Shown piece after piece: positions 38,961 through 60,118 of a DNA stretch of 64,000 bases. Each line of letters starts with the position of its first letter. Position 1 is the first letter of the stretch. The position numbers and the translations under genes are program-made. Location: NCBI RefSeq assembly GCF_041381155.1, contig NC_091135.1:48752086-48816085 (forward strand), in the 5' to 3' direction. Under the pieces are notes generated by a model, which did no database searches, was not told where the DNA came from, and saw nothing but the letters and a program-made list of their open reading frames with translations. This DNA comes from Argopecten irradians. Lineage: Eukaryota; Mollusca; Bivalvia; Pectinida; Pectinidae.

Positions 38961-39423
38961 CTCAATATGTATTGTATATGGGTATAAATCAAGCTGTATT
39001 CAAATTATATTTAATTCAACAAGAATACTGTGTAACATGAAATATTCATGGCTACTTATAATTACTTTCATGGTTAAGTTGTTTCCAAGTATTTTGTGTG
39101 AAATATTTGTGATAACTATGTGACAATATATTTCCTTCTGCATTTCCTATTTATTGCAGATTGACAAAGTATTTAAATTGAAATAAATTCTTTGAATGTT
39201 TATCTAATTTCAGATGTGAATATGAGCAAATATGGAGTGAAAACAATGAGAAAATCAACATCTGTATGGATTATGGAAAGATATGCTTCATTATAACTAA
39301 AACACATTATGGTTATGTTGCAAATGTGTCAATTTGATTTTCATAATTGATCTCATAAAATTTCATTGATGTATACATGTATTTGCAAAGAACCTTGATA
39401 TAAATCCAAGTTTATACATATAA

Positions 39424-46814
<7,391 letters not shown>

Positions 46815-47190
46815 TTTTGTCTGCTGACCTTGTGCCATCTCACCTGGAGGATCCTCATCAATTGTACCTGCAATATTTATTTGTTGAACAATTTTTAAGT
46901 GTGATTGAGACAACTTTAGAAGTTGTCCCTGGCTGTATTTATCAAATGATACTTGCATATCTTCAGTGAAACTAGTGGCGTAGCCAAATTTGATTCACAG
47001 GGTCTTGACACAGATTCACCACCTCACATGTGCATTGTATTCTGGTCTTACTCTATGATCTGTGTGATGTTATTCATCTGTATTGACATTTTCATTTGCA
47101 ATACCACACCTTTGCCAAATTTGAATGTACTGTGTAAAGATATTTTCTCTCTATGCTGTATTAAGTTGTATCTTACTGCATATATCATAT

Positions 47191-48362
47191 TTTTAGGTCA
47201 TCTGACCCGAAGGGTCAGGATGACCTATAGTCATCATGTTTCGTCCGTCGTCGTCCGCCGTGCGCCGTGCGCCGTGCGCCCGCCGTCCGCCGTGCGCCGT
47301 GCGTTAACTTTTCACATTTTGAACTTCTTCTCAAGTTCTACCAGTGCGATTAGGCTGAAACTTGCGTGAAATGATCCTGACATGGTCCCGACAAAGTGTT
47401 GTTATTTTTCGGGTCGATCCGAAATCCAAGATGGCCGCCACAGCCGCCATCTTGAAAACACATTTTGAACTTCTTCTCAAGTTCTACCGGTGCGATTTGG
47501 CTGAAACTTGCATGAAATGATCCTGACATGGTCCCAACAAAGTGTTGTTATTTTTCGGGTCGATCCGAAATCCAAGATGGCCGCCACAGCCGCCATCTTG
47601 AAAACACATTTTGAACTTCTTCTCAAGTTCTACCGGTGCGATTTGGCTGAAACTTGCATGAAATGATCCTGACATGGTCCCGACAAAGTGTTGTTATTTT
47701 TCGGGTCGATCCGAAATCCAAGATGGCCGCCACAGCCGCCATCTTGAAAACACATTTTGAACTTCTTCTCAAGTTCTACCGGTGCGATTTGGCTGAAACT
47801 TGCATGAAATGATCCTGACATGGTCCCGACAAAGTGTTGTTATTTTTCGGGTTGATCCAAAATCCAAGATGGCCGCCACAGCCGCCATCTTGAAAACACA
47901 TTTTGAACTTCTTCTCAAGTTCTACTGGTGCGATTTGGCTGAAACTTGAGTGAAATGATCCTGACATGGTCCCGACAAAGTGTTGTTATTTTTCGGGTTG
48001 ATCCAAAATCCAAGATGGCCGCCACAGCCGCCATCTTGAAAACACATTTTGAACTTCTTCTCAAGTTCTGCCGGTGCGATTTGGCTGAAACTTGCATGAA
48101 ATGATCCTGATATGGTCCAGACAAAGTATTGTTACATCTAGATCTGGTTGATCCCAAATCGAAGATGACTACCATGACACTATATATATCTAATTAATTT
48201 CCTATATGTTAAGGCCCTTGGGCCTCTTGTTTGAAATAAAATTTGTTGAAAGAAATTGAAAATGATCCTGACATGGTCCTGACAAAGGGACACCATATAT
48301 AATTAATTTTACTATGGCCAAGGTAGTCAGATGACCGTTAAGGCCCTTTGGGCCTCTTGTTT
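47191..48362. mobile_element. Element with 146 bp tandem core
   Basis: Opens TTAGGTCATCTGACCCGAAG, has a GC-rich CGTCCGTCGTCGTCCGCCGT block (47246-47306), then about six units of 146 bp. Each unit has GAACTTCTTCTCAAGTTCTA, GGCTGAAACTTGCATGAAAT, CATGGTCCCGACAAAGTG and AAGATGGCCGCCACAGCC. It closes AAGGCCCTTTGGGCCTCTTG; a second copy of that end is at 48211-48231. Open frames on the minus strand within the array are repeat artefacts. It is the inverted counterpart of 31628-32605, with a different core family. Confidence 0.8.
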
Positions 48363-50229
48363 TTTAATTCAGTGCACGCCAAAAACCATGATGAGCAATT
48401 CAGGTGTCTGTCCAGGTTTATGTTGTTTAAAAGATATCTAATATTTCTGAATTACATAATCATTCATAGTTGTAGCACCATCCCTGATAACCATATATTG
48501 AGATCACACACTCACTTTACTGTAATTACAACTGTAGGAGTATCTATCACTAATACACTTAGTCCATGACTGTGAGTTATTATGGCAGTAGATACAGGCT
48601 GTAGGTTGGTAGCATGTCTACCCTCCTCCACCCACCCACCATACAAACTTTACTCTAAAGACACCAGGCTGCACTGAGTAACTTAGTATCATATTAGTAA
48701 TGATAGACTAAGCAATTCCCTGTACTGTATATGGAAAGATCATTTTAATCTGGAGAAGTCAGATATTTTATAGCATATTCCTCAAAATTCTATGTGAGAT
48801 TAAGGCATTAGTTTAATTTTAATTTAAGCTATTATTGCAGCATTATATTTAGTTGTTTGTTAATGTGTAAGATAAAATTGTTAATTAATATCAACTATGT
48901 AGGGTATTCTATATATAGCAAAATGTCAATATTTATGTAAGAAGTTTTATGTTCAGTTATAAGATCTATTTTGATGAAATGTCAATTAATTATCAGGTAT
49001 GTACAGTCTTTTAAGTGATTTTTATAACAAAATAATTCAGTTATTACAATACATTGTACTTGCAGTTATTTAATATCAAATGTAAGCAAGCTTCCTATAA
49101 ATAGAGTTGGACTGGATCACCAGGTTGCCCAAGATCAGATGGCTAGTGTCTGGAGGTCTAAGGTTCAAACCCTGGTCTCCTGTCCTATTGCATAGATAAA
49201 AAGAAGTGTTTGTATTGACACAGCATGTTCCTTTGTGGAAATATTATAAATATAATGAAACAACATGGTAGGAATAAACACATTACTTTACAGCTTTATG
49301 GATTAACTTGATATCTTAGTATCATATAATGGAATTGTAACACTTCTCACAATATATGGTATGAAGACATAGAAAGTGTCTCTATTTCCTGAAAAAAAAA
49401 CCCAATAAAATGTGCAATAAATCAGAACTTACACTCAGGAAATAATACTATGATATCACTTTAAATTGCTGACCATGCTTATTCATCTAGATTCCTCCTT
49501 TCATTACGTTGGAGCCCTACTTTCATCAATATTCTGTTGTAATTTTACATCCATTGGGATGTTGGCATCATGTTATCCTTGGTAAAAGCTGCACATATGA
49601 TAGACTAAATAACCATTGTACCCCTAATGGAACCCCTGAAGTCGCGGTGTAGTCAGTCAGTTTTCTTGCCTATGGTCTAACACAGATTTAACACAGATTA
49701 TCTCCGTATAGAGCCAGTCAAATGTATGTAATGTACAAAGAAATGTATTGCAATGCTTAAAATAGTACCAAAACATATATCATTAAAGTTGTCTTGAGAA
49801 AATGTTTTAAAATGACAACTGATCATTAGATTCCTGGTAAGTATTGTTGTTTTTGAGAAATCATAAACTATCGAATTGATACACATTCCATGTTTTGAAG
49901 TGGTTATTACATTTAAATACCTTGCTTTGCCATTTTGTTTTCATCAATATTCGGTGTTAATGTTTGACCATACTCATTTTTGACAACCATTCATGTCATA
50001 TGGAGATATACTGAAAACTTCCTCCTAACATTTAACATGCATTCATTATCATAATTCTGGGTTATCTACTCTTGAGATACAGTTATCTGCTCCAGAGATG
50101 TGGTGTTGTCTGTTCTTGTTTTGCAGAGTTATTTACTCTTGATTTTAGAGTTATCTGCCATTGTAATGCAGTTATCTGCTCTTGTGGTGCAGGGACCTGG
50201 GGGTTATCTGCTAAAAATGCTTCAGCCTT
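48363..50229. other. Intergenic, one SINE fragment
   Basis: No gene. 49108-49190 is a tRNA-like fragment (GGACTGGATCACCAGG and GGTTCAAACCCTGG) related to the SINEs at 34108-34455. Confidence 0.45.
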
Positions 50230-50230
50230 A

Positions 50231-50600
50231 GATTTATAGGTACAGCAGAAATGTGTAGATGAGTGCACAGGGGGCCAACTCAATGAAAATGGATGTTGTC
50301 ATACATTTTTTTGTATTTGGAGGATGGACTGATGAGTATATATGACAGTCATGTGATTTTTTTTAAAAAAATACGAGATTTGAAAAAATTATTAAAAATA
50401 TCGGGATATTTACTATAAAATCTCTGTTTTATAGTAAATATCCAAATGGTTTTAATAATTTTTCAAATCTCGTATTTTTTGAAAAAAAATTACATGACTG
50501 TCATATATACTCATCAGTCCATCCTCCAAATACAAAAAAAATGTATGACAACATCCATTTTCATTGATTTATAGGTACAGCAGAAATGTGTAGATGAGTG
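50231..50600. repeat. Foldback element with 35 bp flanking repeat
   Basis: 50280-50567 is a long imperfect palindrome (arms of roughly 125 bp) with a short centre around 50420. An identical 35-base direct repeat beginning GATTTATAGGTACAGCAGAA lies outside it at 50231-50265 and 50566-50600. Confidence 0.85.
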
Positions 50601-52320
50601 GATATAAATTACAATTTTATCATATTTTGTATATTCATTTCTCATTTGCTGTAAGTCCTGTGACTATATCTTCATTAGAATGAGCAAATACATAAAGAAT
50701 AGAGTTCTTGAGATTCTTGTGAAATTTTATAAAGTTAGTAATTAAGCTAATCAGCCTTTGAACAACCAGACCCTGATATAGACCTGGTAATATACAATGT
50801 ACATTCAATATGTTTAGATTTCCACTGGCATTTGCAGAATTCAGAGTGGAATGAAATGAAGTAAAATTTTAATCAGATGGTATTCACCATACTTTTAGAT
50901 GTTCATGTTTTAATTGTATAGGACTGACTTGATTTCTAGCCATCCTTTAAATTGTTTCGCTGTCTAATGATAAAAAATAAAACAATGAAAAATGTCTATA
51001 TTTAAACCAGTCCGTGACACATATGCATATCAAGATTACATTACTGTACGATGATTTAGTTATATGTGTTGAATACTCACCTTTATTACAGGTACATGTT
51101 GTGGTTGCTTTGCTGCTGGACAGTAAATTGAATTGGTTGTCAATGGTTTCTTATATTCATACCACTATACCATAACAGAATAAATGTTTATAGATTTTTC
51201 AATGAAATTAATTTTAGACATTTATCTAATACATGAATATGACTCCTGTTGTCATTTTGGTACAATTTACATTAGTTGCGACGATGTAGCTCTAGATGAC
51301 TGACAGAAGATTTGATTCTAACAGATGCTCACTGTCTGGAACAGAATGAAGGCAGGGTAGGATTATTCATTCTTGATTGACTGAAGCCTTTTTTTCCAAA
51401 GCTTTTTTCTGGAGCTTAGATAAATGATTCTGCATTGACACTTTTTTCCCATAGAACTGGCTCATTATTCTTTAATATGCATAAAATTTTTGAAATCCTT
51501 CTAATCGACTTAAAGTTACCCATGGAGAGTAATACAACAGTGAAAGTTGTGTAGCATTAGAATGTGCATTTATACTGGAAGAACAACTTATTATAGTTAA
51601 CTTGTGAATCATAATGTTGTACATTGTATAAGGCATATCAAAGCTGTCATTTTAATTTGTGTTTATCCCAGGGAATTGTCTGATTTTGTTTCATGTGAGG
51701 CTAGATACATGTAATATTTGTTTTACATTATAGTTGTACATGTTATTAAGAATATTGATATACAAAATTAATGTACTATTAGCCATGTTTAACCTTGTTT
51801 TAAGTAATGTATTTTGTAACACATAAACTTTTTAAGATTTCATGTAGTGAATTTGACGTATTTCAAAAATATGTATGTTTATGTTTTGTATTTTTTTTCT
51901 TTTTTTTAAAAATAAGGATAGTTGTGATTATGTTTTATCTGTGTCAGTATATGGCAAGGAATTGTTCAGCTTCAGTGACAGTGTATTTTGGCTGTCATGA
52001 TACCTTGTGACATAAGTTGTGAATGTAGGTAGACATAGGGGGAGGGGCCTGGAGATTACTACTAACTATTTACTTTATATTCACTCGCCATTTCTACTAT
52101 GTAAACTAACCAAGGCAAACTGGTGTATATTGGGGTATAATTGACACCCAAAACATGACCATTATGACGTCACTAATGTTGAAATGGTAACGTTAACTGA
52201 TCAACGTCAAAATGGCTGTTCCTACTTGTGTATTAAATCGTTGTTGATTAACGATTTTTAAGCTCTAACTTAAACAATGCTAATGCATAGATCCCCAAAA
52301 TGATTTACATTATGAGAATT
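50601..52320. other. Intergenic, nothing recognised
   Basis: AT-rich without supported exon or repeat. Confidence 0.4.
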
Positions 52321-52463
52321 AAACCATCTTCCTCTGGAATCTTTGGTCTATATAGATGCCAGAGCTTTGCAGACAATTGTCTCATAATGTGCTAACACGT
52401 ATTATGAAGATTGTCTGCAAAACTCTGGCATCTATATAGACCATAGATTCCATAAGACAGTTT
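52321..52463. repeat. Hairpin element
   Basis: Arms of about 65 bp around TGGTCTATATAGATGCCAGA and its complement, TCTGGCATCTATATAGACCA, with a short loop near 52395. MITE or foldback-like. Confidence 0.8.
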
Positions 52464-52594
52464 AATGCTTAATTAAAATCGGGTATGATATTTCATACAG
52501 AAACACCTCAGTCTGTAGTGGGTTTAAACTAATTATCTCAAGTGCCAATGAATTCTGCCTACTGCTTATTAACAACAACGTTTGACCTAGATGT

Positions 52595-52750
52595 GGTCAG
52601 TCACATTGGCCGAGTTGATAATTAAGGTTTATGTTGTGACCACTAACTCTCCACCTCGGGGTCATCAATTTGATACCCCTGTGGGACACTGTAGGTTGGT
52701 GTTTGTCCTCGGGATCTTTTGATCTCCTCTGTCTCCTAAACCTGGCATAT
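52595..52750 (+). mobile_element. tRNA-derived SINE
   Basis: A-box-like TGGCCGAGTTGATAA and B-box-like GGTCATCAATTTGATACC, then CTCGGGATCTTTTGATCTCC and CTAAACCTGGCA. Read as a SINE head and core, not a tRNA gene. Confidence 0.55.
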
Positions 52751-53634
52751 CTATGACATATAATGGCATTAAGTTTTACATAATATACAGTTGCAGAACA
52801 ATGACTGGATCATTGTTGATATTTATATACACCATACAGTGTTAAACTGTGTAAAAGTTCTGTAAAAACAAGTTCCGTTTTTGAAGAAAAAAATGGACCG
52901 AGGTCTATTGAAATTGGAATAAACTAAGTGCTGATATAATTGTAGAGATTTGACCCTATATATATAACACTTCTAGTTGTCTCCTAAACCTTAATGGGAA
53001 ATGTTCATTAGATCCAATTTTATGGTTAAGATTGAATCACCATGTATCTTTTTGGAGATTTTTTATTTACAATGTAAGGCAGTGTAATAATAATAGAGCC
53101 CTGTATGTTTGTCGGGAATACCCATGGCTCTGTACTGAAGAGTGGAGAAATTACCAGGGTATATGTACTTTCATTTCATTATACATGTATCATGTTTAGC
53201 CTACCAGTTGTCTCAATTAGATTCTGGAATATTTTATCACAGGAGCTGTGAAGATTTTCTTTATATTATATATAATTCACTGCTAAATATACCTGATATA
53301 TTATGTCCATTATATATTGTGACTAGCACCTGTGTAATACACTACAAGTGACAGTATGAGGTGTTCAGCAGGGTTTTTGTTCACACTTTATATCATACTT
53401 ATACTAGATTTTGTTGCGATATACTTAGCCTGGATCTGACAGTTCAAAACTATTACAATAAAAAAAATCAGAAAGAAAATCATCTATTTTTTGTTTTTGC
53501 TTTTCTGTTTCAAATTTTCAATTTCTCACTTATATATGAGATAACTCAATGACTTATAGCTGCACATATGCATTACTGTCAAAACGGTCAAAAAGAATGT
53601 AACAGGTCTCTGAAATGATATAGCTTATTTGATC

Positions 53635-54230
53635 CATAAAACAAAATGACATGTCCTTCACCGGAACAATAGTGGGCCTATGGGTTTCTTTGTTGATGAG
53701 CAGTCATTAAGCCAAGTTCATCTATTTGACCTCAATGACCTTTAATAACGATGAAATCATATGACCAATGTTGTAGTTCTCTATCACAGCAAGCCACTGT
53801 GCAAGCATAATGATTTTGACTTTCTTGGTTCTATTTGACCCCTATGACCTTGGATGCATGGAAATTGGTATTTTGATTATTGAGAAGAAGCAAACCTATT
53901 TAATCCCCTATGACATTGGATGCATGAAAATCAAGGTCAATAATTGGTAATTTGATTATTGAGAAGAAGCAAACCTATTTGACCCCTATGATCTTGAATG
54001 CATGAAAATCAAGGTCAATAATAGGTATATTAATTATTGAGAAGCAAACCTATTTGACCCTTATGTCAATGTCAATAACTGTTTTCTTGACCCGTATGAA
54101 CTTGAATAAAATCAAGGTAAATATATATAATTGTTAGCATGTTTATTTTACGAAAGAGCAAACCTATTTGACCCCACGATCTTGGATGAAGATCAAGGTA
54201 AATAATTTCAACAAATTATAAAATGGTTAG
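53635..54230. repeat. Decayed short-period tandem repeat
   Basis: Repeated words GACCCCTATGACCTTGGATG, AAAATCAAGGTCAATAAT and TTGAGAAGAAGCAAACC recur at about 80-base spacing. The words resemble those in the array at 31628-32605, suggesting an old related element. Confidence 0.6.
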
Positions 54231-55019
54231 TAATCGAATTAGGTTTTGGCAGTGAGCAAAGGTCAAAATATTTCTTTTAATGAAATATTCTATCAATCAC
54301 AAACGGACCCCATCTCTTGTCGTTTTTAAAAACGCTACGATTGGAGACGAACAAAATTCGTGAGCTCCATGTATAAACTCGCATGAAAAAAACAACAACA
54401 AAAAACAAAAACAAATTCGCTATCAGAAAGCTCTACAACAGCTGTATCTGATACAAAGTATCTAGCCATGTATGTAATTCAGAGTTCTGGCCGCATTATC
54501 ACCGTCTTTACGAATTTATGTTCGAAATATGGTTGGTTTTGCGAAATCTGATAACCCTCTTTGCAAAACATACACGACCAAGTTTTTGTCTTTATAGAAT
54601 CTCGATAGAATGATATCAAATCCGGCCACCAAAATCTAGTTCTAATGAAAATAAATTATATGGAAATATTTAGATAGGATTGAGATTCGCAAGCTACATT
54701 GCTATCTAAGTCCATGAAAAAGCAAACGAACTTTTGTGTATACAGTATTGATGAAACGCGTGCAAATTTTCTTTAGCTTGCCAAATAACGAAAATATCAA
54801 AGGAAATTGGTACTAAATCAAAAAACGCATATTCCAGTTATTCGGTACATATTTATTATTTCAAGTGAAGGTCCCAAGTCCCTGTGCTGAGACCCCCGCC
54901 CCCCATGACAGTGAGTCGGGCGTTACATATAGGTGTATAAATACAGAATACTGAAACGGACTATAGTTTGTTACCTGTATATTTTGACACAGTAATTACT
55001 AACCAGGTGTTACGGGATC

Positions 55020-55098
55020 CTAAACAGACATGATGGGATATAATACGGGGGATAGCCAGGATTACCTACCGTAAGATCTACATCAAGTTTAATCACAG
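55020..55098 (+). other. Possible 5' UTR exon of the DOK gene
   Basis: Ends CACAG|GTGAGTG at 55098, a strong donor. The coding exon at 60119 is preceded by an acceptor (TTACAG at 60055-60060), so an upstream non-coding exon is needed. Another candidate donor is AAG|GTAAGTC at 55249. The upstream boundary is not determinable. Confidence 0.3.
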
Positions 55099-55919
55099 GT
55101 GAGTGTTTATGAATCACTTTGATTGAAGTATTTGCTAGCATTGGACAGGTGTAAAGAAGAGGCGATACATTTGTTTTTATGGCTATATATAGTTTATATT
55201 AGCTTAGAAAGCTAACTGAACGCAGTATGACCCTGAGGATATATGCAAGGTAAGTCGTACAGGTAAAAAGGAAACCGGTTAACTTTAATAACATGCAGGA
55301 TAGATATCGTCCCACTTATCGCCTCTACACGAGGTACGCAGTAATTAATTTAGTAGCATCTCCCACACTGTTTACTTTGTTTCGTTAAATAAGCAGGTAC
55401 TGATATGCATTTTGGTGCTGAATCATTAAAGGTATCAGTTGAAGTATTGACTTAGTCTTTTAATGACGAGGATATATAGATTACGTAAGGAATGTTGTGT
55501 GATCTTGGCCTGTTAAACTTCAGGTGGGCCTTAAGTAGCATGGATCGGATGGAATAGTTCAAGTCATGTAATGTCATCTAATATACATATGTATAATAAC
55601 GTCGACATGTTTGTGATAAACTAGAAATTCAGCATTTTATGATGTAATCAACAACAACTGTTTGCTCCTATAATTTACGTGTAAACAATCGCCATTATAT
55701 TCTCTAGGATAAGTGTACATGTATAGTAGGATGAGATAATTATCTCAGATTGGATATAAATGATTGATTGATTGGTGTATATATCTTTGGATTAGATTTG
55801 ATGATACTGTGCACATTTCTGATCAGATTGTAGATGAAAGTAAATTGAGTCAATTGATTCTATTGGTAACCAATTAAATTATGGATTATTTTGTATTATT
55901 AGGTTATCTTATCTACCAT

Positions 55920-58420
55920 TTATTGTGCACCAAGGACATCCTGTGGAACACACCCTATTGGTCAGACTTACCTACTTGTTTAATCTGACAACCTGTGGAA
56001 CACACCCTATTGGTCAGACTTACCTACTTGTCTTATCTGACACCCTGTGGAACACACCCTATTGGTCAGACTTACCTACTTGTCACATCCTGTGGAACAC
56101 ACCCTATTGGTCAGACTTACCTACTTGTCTAATCTGACATCCTGTGGAACACCACCTATTGGTCTAACTTACCTACTTGTCTAATCTGACACCCTGTGGA
56201 ACACACCCTATTGGTCAGACTTACCTACTTGTCTAATCTGACATCCTGTGGAACACGCCCTATTGGTCAGACTTACCTACTTGTCACATCCTGTGGAACA
56301 CCCCCTATTGGTCAGACTTACCTACTTGTCACATCCTGTGGAACACCCCCTATTGGTCAGACTTACCTACTTGTCACATCCTGTGGAACACCCCCTATTG
56401 GTCAGACTTACCTACTTGTCACATCCTGTGGAACACCCCCTATTGGTCAGACTTACCTACTTGTCACATCCTGTGGAACACCCCCTATTGGTCAGACTTA
56501 CCTACTTGTCACATCCTGTGGAACACCCCCTATTGGTCAGACTTACCTACTTGTCACATCCTGTGGAACACCCCCTATTGGTCAGACTTACCTACTTGTC
56601 ACATCCTGTGGAACACCCCCTATTGGTCAGACTTACCTACTTGTCACATCCTGTGGAACACCCCCTATTGGTCAGACTTACCTACTTGTCACATCCTGTG
56701 GAACACCCCCTATTGGTCAGACTTACCTACTTGTCACATCCTGTGGAACACCCCCTATTGGTCAGACTTACCTACTTGTCACACCCTGTGGAACACCACC
56801 TATTGGTCAGACTTACCTACTTGTCTAATCTGACAACCTGTGGAACACACCCTATTGGTCAGACTTACCTACTTGTCTTATCTGACACCCTGTGGAACAC
56901 CACCTATTGGTCTAACTTACCTACTTGTCTTATCTGACACCCTGTGGAACACACCCTATTGGTCAGACTTACCTACTTGTCACATCCTGTGGAACACCCC
57001 CTATCGGTCAGACTTCCCTACTTGTCCAATCTGACTCTCCCTATGGAACACCACCTATTGGTCTAACTTACCTACTTGTTTAATCTGACACCCTGTGGAA
57101 CACACCCTATTGGTCAGACTTACCTACTTGTCTAATCTGACATCCTGTGGAACACCACCTATTGGTCTAACTTACCTACTTGTCTAATCTGACACCCTGT
57201 GGAACACCACCTATTGGTCTAACTTACCTACTTGTCTTATCTGACACCCTGTGGAACACACCCTATTGGTCAGACTTACCTACTTGTCACATCCTGTGGA
57301 ACACCCCCTATCGGTCAGACTTACCTACTTGTCACATCCTGTGGAACACCCCCTATCGGTCAGACTTCCCTACTTGTCCAATCTGACTCTCCCTATGGAA
57401 CACATCCTTTTGGTCATATTACCTACTTATCTCATCTGATACCCCATGGAACACCCCCTATTGGTCAGACTTACCTACTTGTCTAATCTGACATCCTGTG
57501 GAACACGCCCTATTGGTCAAACTTACCTACTTGTCTAATCTGACATCCTGTGGAACACGCCCTATTGGTCAAACTTACCTACTTGTCTAATCTGACACCC
57601 TGTGGAACACACCCTATTGGTCAGACTTACCTACATGTCTAATCTGACACCCTATGGAACACTCCCTATTGGTCAAACTTACCTACATGTCTAATCTGAC
57701 ACCGTGGAACACGCCCTATTGGTCAAACTTACCTACTTGTCTAATCTGACAGCCTGTGGAACATGCCCTATTGGTCAGACTTACCTACTTGTCACATCCT
57801 GTGGAACACCCCTATTGGTCAGGTTTACTTACATGTCTAATCTGACACCCTGTGGAACATGCCCTATTGGTCAGACTTACCTACTTGTCTAATCTGACAC
57901 CCTGTAGAACATGCCCTATTGGTCAGACTAAGCTACTTGTCACATCCTGTGGAACACTTACCTAAAACTTACCTACTTGTCTAATCTGACATCCTGTGGA
58001 ACACGCCCTATTGGTCACACTTACCTACTTGTCTAATCTGACACCCTGTGGAACACACCCTATTGGTCAGATTTACCTACTTGTCTAATCTGACATCCTG
58101 TGGAACATGCCCTATTGGTCAGACTTACTTGTAAATGGGATGGAGCATCAACACCAAGGGTTCCGTACAAAGCTTTTGTACGGAACCCTTGGTGTTGATG
58201 CTCCATCCCATTTCCAGTTGCTATTCACTATCGTCTATGGGGCGCTGTTGAATACTTTTAGTATCCACCTCCGATTCCTCCACCGAATCTTTGCCGACCA
58301 GCACCCTCAGGACGTTGGATACCTCCGCCACCCCCTTTATTTACATTACTTGTCTAATATGACACCCTGTGGAACACGCTCTATTGGTCAGGCTTACCTA
58401 CTTGTCCTATCTAATTTTGT
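55920..58420. repeat. 45/52 bp minisatellite
   Basis: Units of 52 bp (CTAATCTGACACCCTGTGGA, ACACACCCTATTGGTCAGAC, TTACCTACTTGT) and of 45 bp lacking seven bases (CACATCCTGTGG..) alternate. A homogeneous block of 13 consecutive 45 bp units (56232-56828, eleven giving identical translations) marks recent expansion. Because 45 is divisible by 3, long open frames run through it in two frames; they have no gene context. Confidence 0.95.
58133..58213. repeat. 81 bp near-perfect palindrome in the minisatellite
   Basis: GGATGGAGCATCAACACCAA reads to a centre at AAGCTT and returns as the complement, ending at 58213. Unrelated sequence follows to ~58345 (TCTATGGGGCGCTGTTGAAT near 58232) before minisatellite units resume. 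Confidence 0.9.
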
Positions 58421-60060
58421 ATTAAAAGAGATAACTCAGTTATCAATTAAAATTGAAAATCAGTCTAATGATATTGATTATAACCTGTCTAATAGACTCT
58501 TGGTGAAGAGTTAATTAAAAATTAATTGAATCATTTATCTCCCATTTGATAACTTATTATTTTCTTCAATTGATATAAAATATATAAGGTATTTAGTATG
58601 ATATTTAATGTAGTAGATTTGTTAGTGATTAGAATTGAAATCAGTCCATTACATGTACACTGTGTCAAATACATGGCATCCAAGTAAAAGTGAATGGATA
58701 TTTTTTCTGGAGAAAAACGAAAAAAGACAAGTGAAATATCAATTAAGTTTGAATTAAGATTAAATACAGTCACAAAATATAATTGGAACATGATGTTACA
58801 TCATGTGTTGATGGATGTTCATTGTTGATTACTGACCTGCTTGTCAGAATGTTAATTGAGGTATATAGATTTATGATATGTATGAGGTAATACATTACAT
58901 ACCGGCTTTGGTATTGATAAAAAAAAAACCAGTTATTATAAAACATGATATTGAGGAGCAGGTGTTTTATATGTTAATTTGATCCTTACCTGACGAGTAA
59001 TTGAGACAAATGACGATGATATGCTATTGACGATAACCATCAAAACAGCTGGTGCTCCAATCACTTGTATTTATATGTAATTAGACACAAAGGAGCATTT
59101 CTACCTGAGGATTATAACCTTACAGTTTGTATGCTGTATAAGAAAATCTTACTTTAATTTTGGTTAGCTGTACATTAAAAAATAAAAGAAGAAAAAAAAA
59201 TAAAACATGCTCATGTGATGATCCCGGAAAAGATCGTACCTTGATGTCTTCATTCACATTTATCTAATTATATATGCAGTCACAATTTAAAGGAGGGTGA
59301 TGGTATTGGATCTGGTGTATTGGATTGATGCCTGGGGATGATTAAGGATAGAATTAATGTGATGTGACAAAAGTCAGTTAATGTATATATACAATGTGTA
59401 AGCCTGTATATGTATTAGAACGGTTTGTGTTCTTTAGCTTCACCTTGATTTATGTCCACTAACAGAAGTTCATGGTATTTGTATATTGTATAAAAGCAAG
59501 GAGCATTTTTACTTCAAATGATGCAGTTATAAAACATTCAGTTTTATTATTGCATATCAGATTCTTTTGATTTATATCTGAATTGTTGGTAAGTGATGAT
59601 TTTTTTTATTAAGATTGAATGTGCAGATGTATGATGTTAAAGCCAATGACATTGCCATGTAGAATCATGACACAGTGAGATTTTGTGTGGAGATCTTGAT
59701 TACCTCTAGCTTTTATGATCTGATATTGTTCATAAATTTAGTCTTGAAGTAGTTTTTGGCCTTGTTATAAAGCATTAAGATATATCCTGTTATGTCTTTT
59801 TTATGATTTATTACCTTAACATCTTTGACATTGGGATATGGATGGTTCTTTCTGCTTGTTCAACATATTTAAAAAAAAAGAAGAAGAACAAATCATTGCC
59901 CTTAGTTGAATTATTCCATCGTTTTTAATGATTTTGGATTTTGACCAAACTTTTGAAACTTATCATCTTTGTTTTCATAATACATGAATTTTTATGGTTG
60001 AACTCAGCAAATAATTAATATAGTTTAGATTTAAAAGTTAATTTGTGATATTATTTACAG
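58421..60060. other. Non-coding, likely DOK gene intron
   Basis: AT-rich; no repeat or exon recognised. Confidence 0.4.
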
Positions 60061-60118
60061 ATCATCCAGGGAATAAAGGTCAGATTAAAAGTCAACATTG
60101 AGAAGAATCAAAATACAC

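Noticed and set aside
47484..48175. Repeated minus-strand ~63-residue frames
   Set aside because: They are copies of one frame through the 146 bp tandem core of a mobile element.
56196..56937. 210- and 229-residue repetitive proteins
   Set aside because: Open in two overlapping frames only because the minisatellite unit is 45 bp; no signal peptide, domain or gene context.
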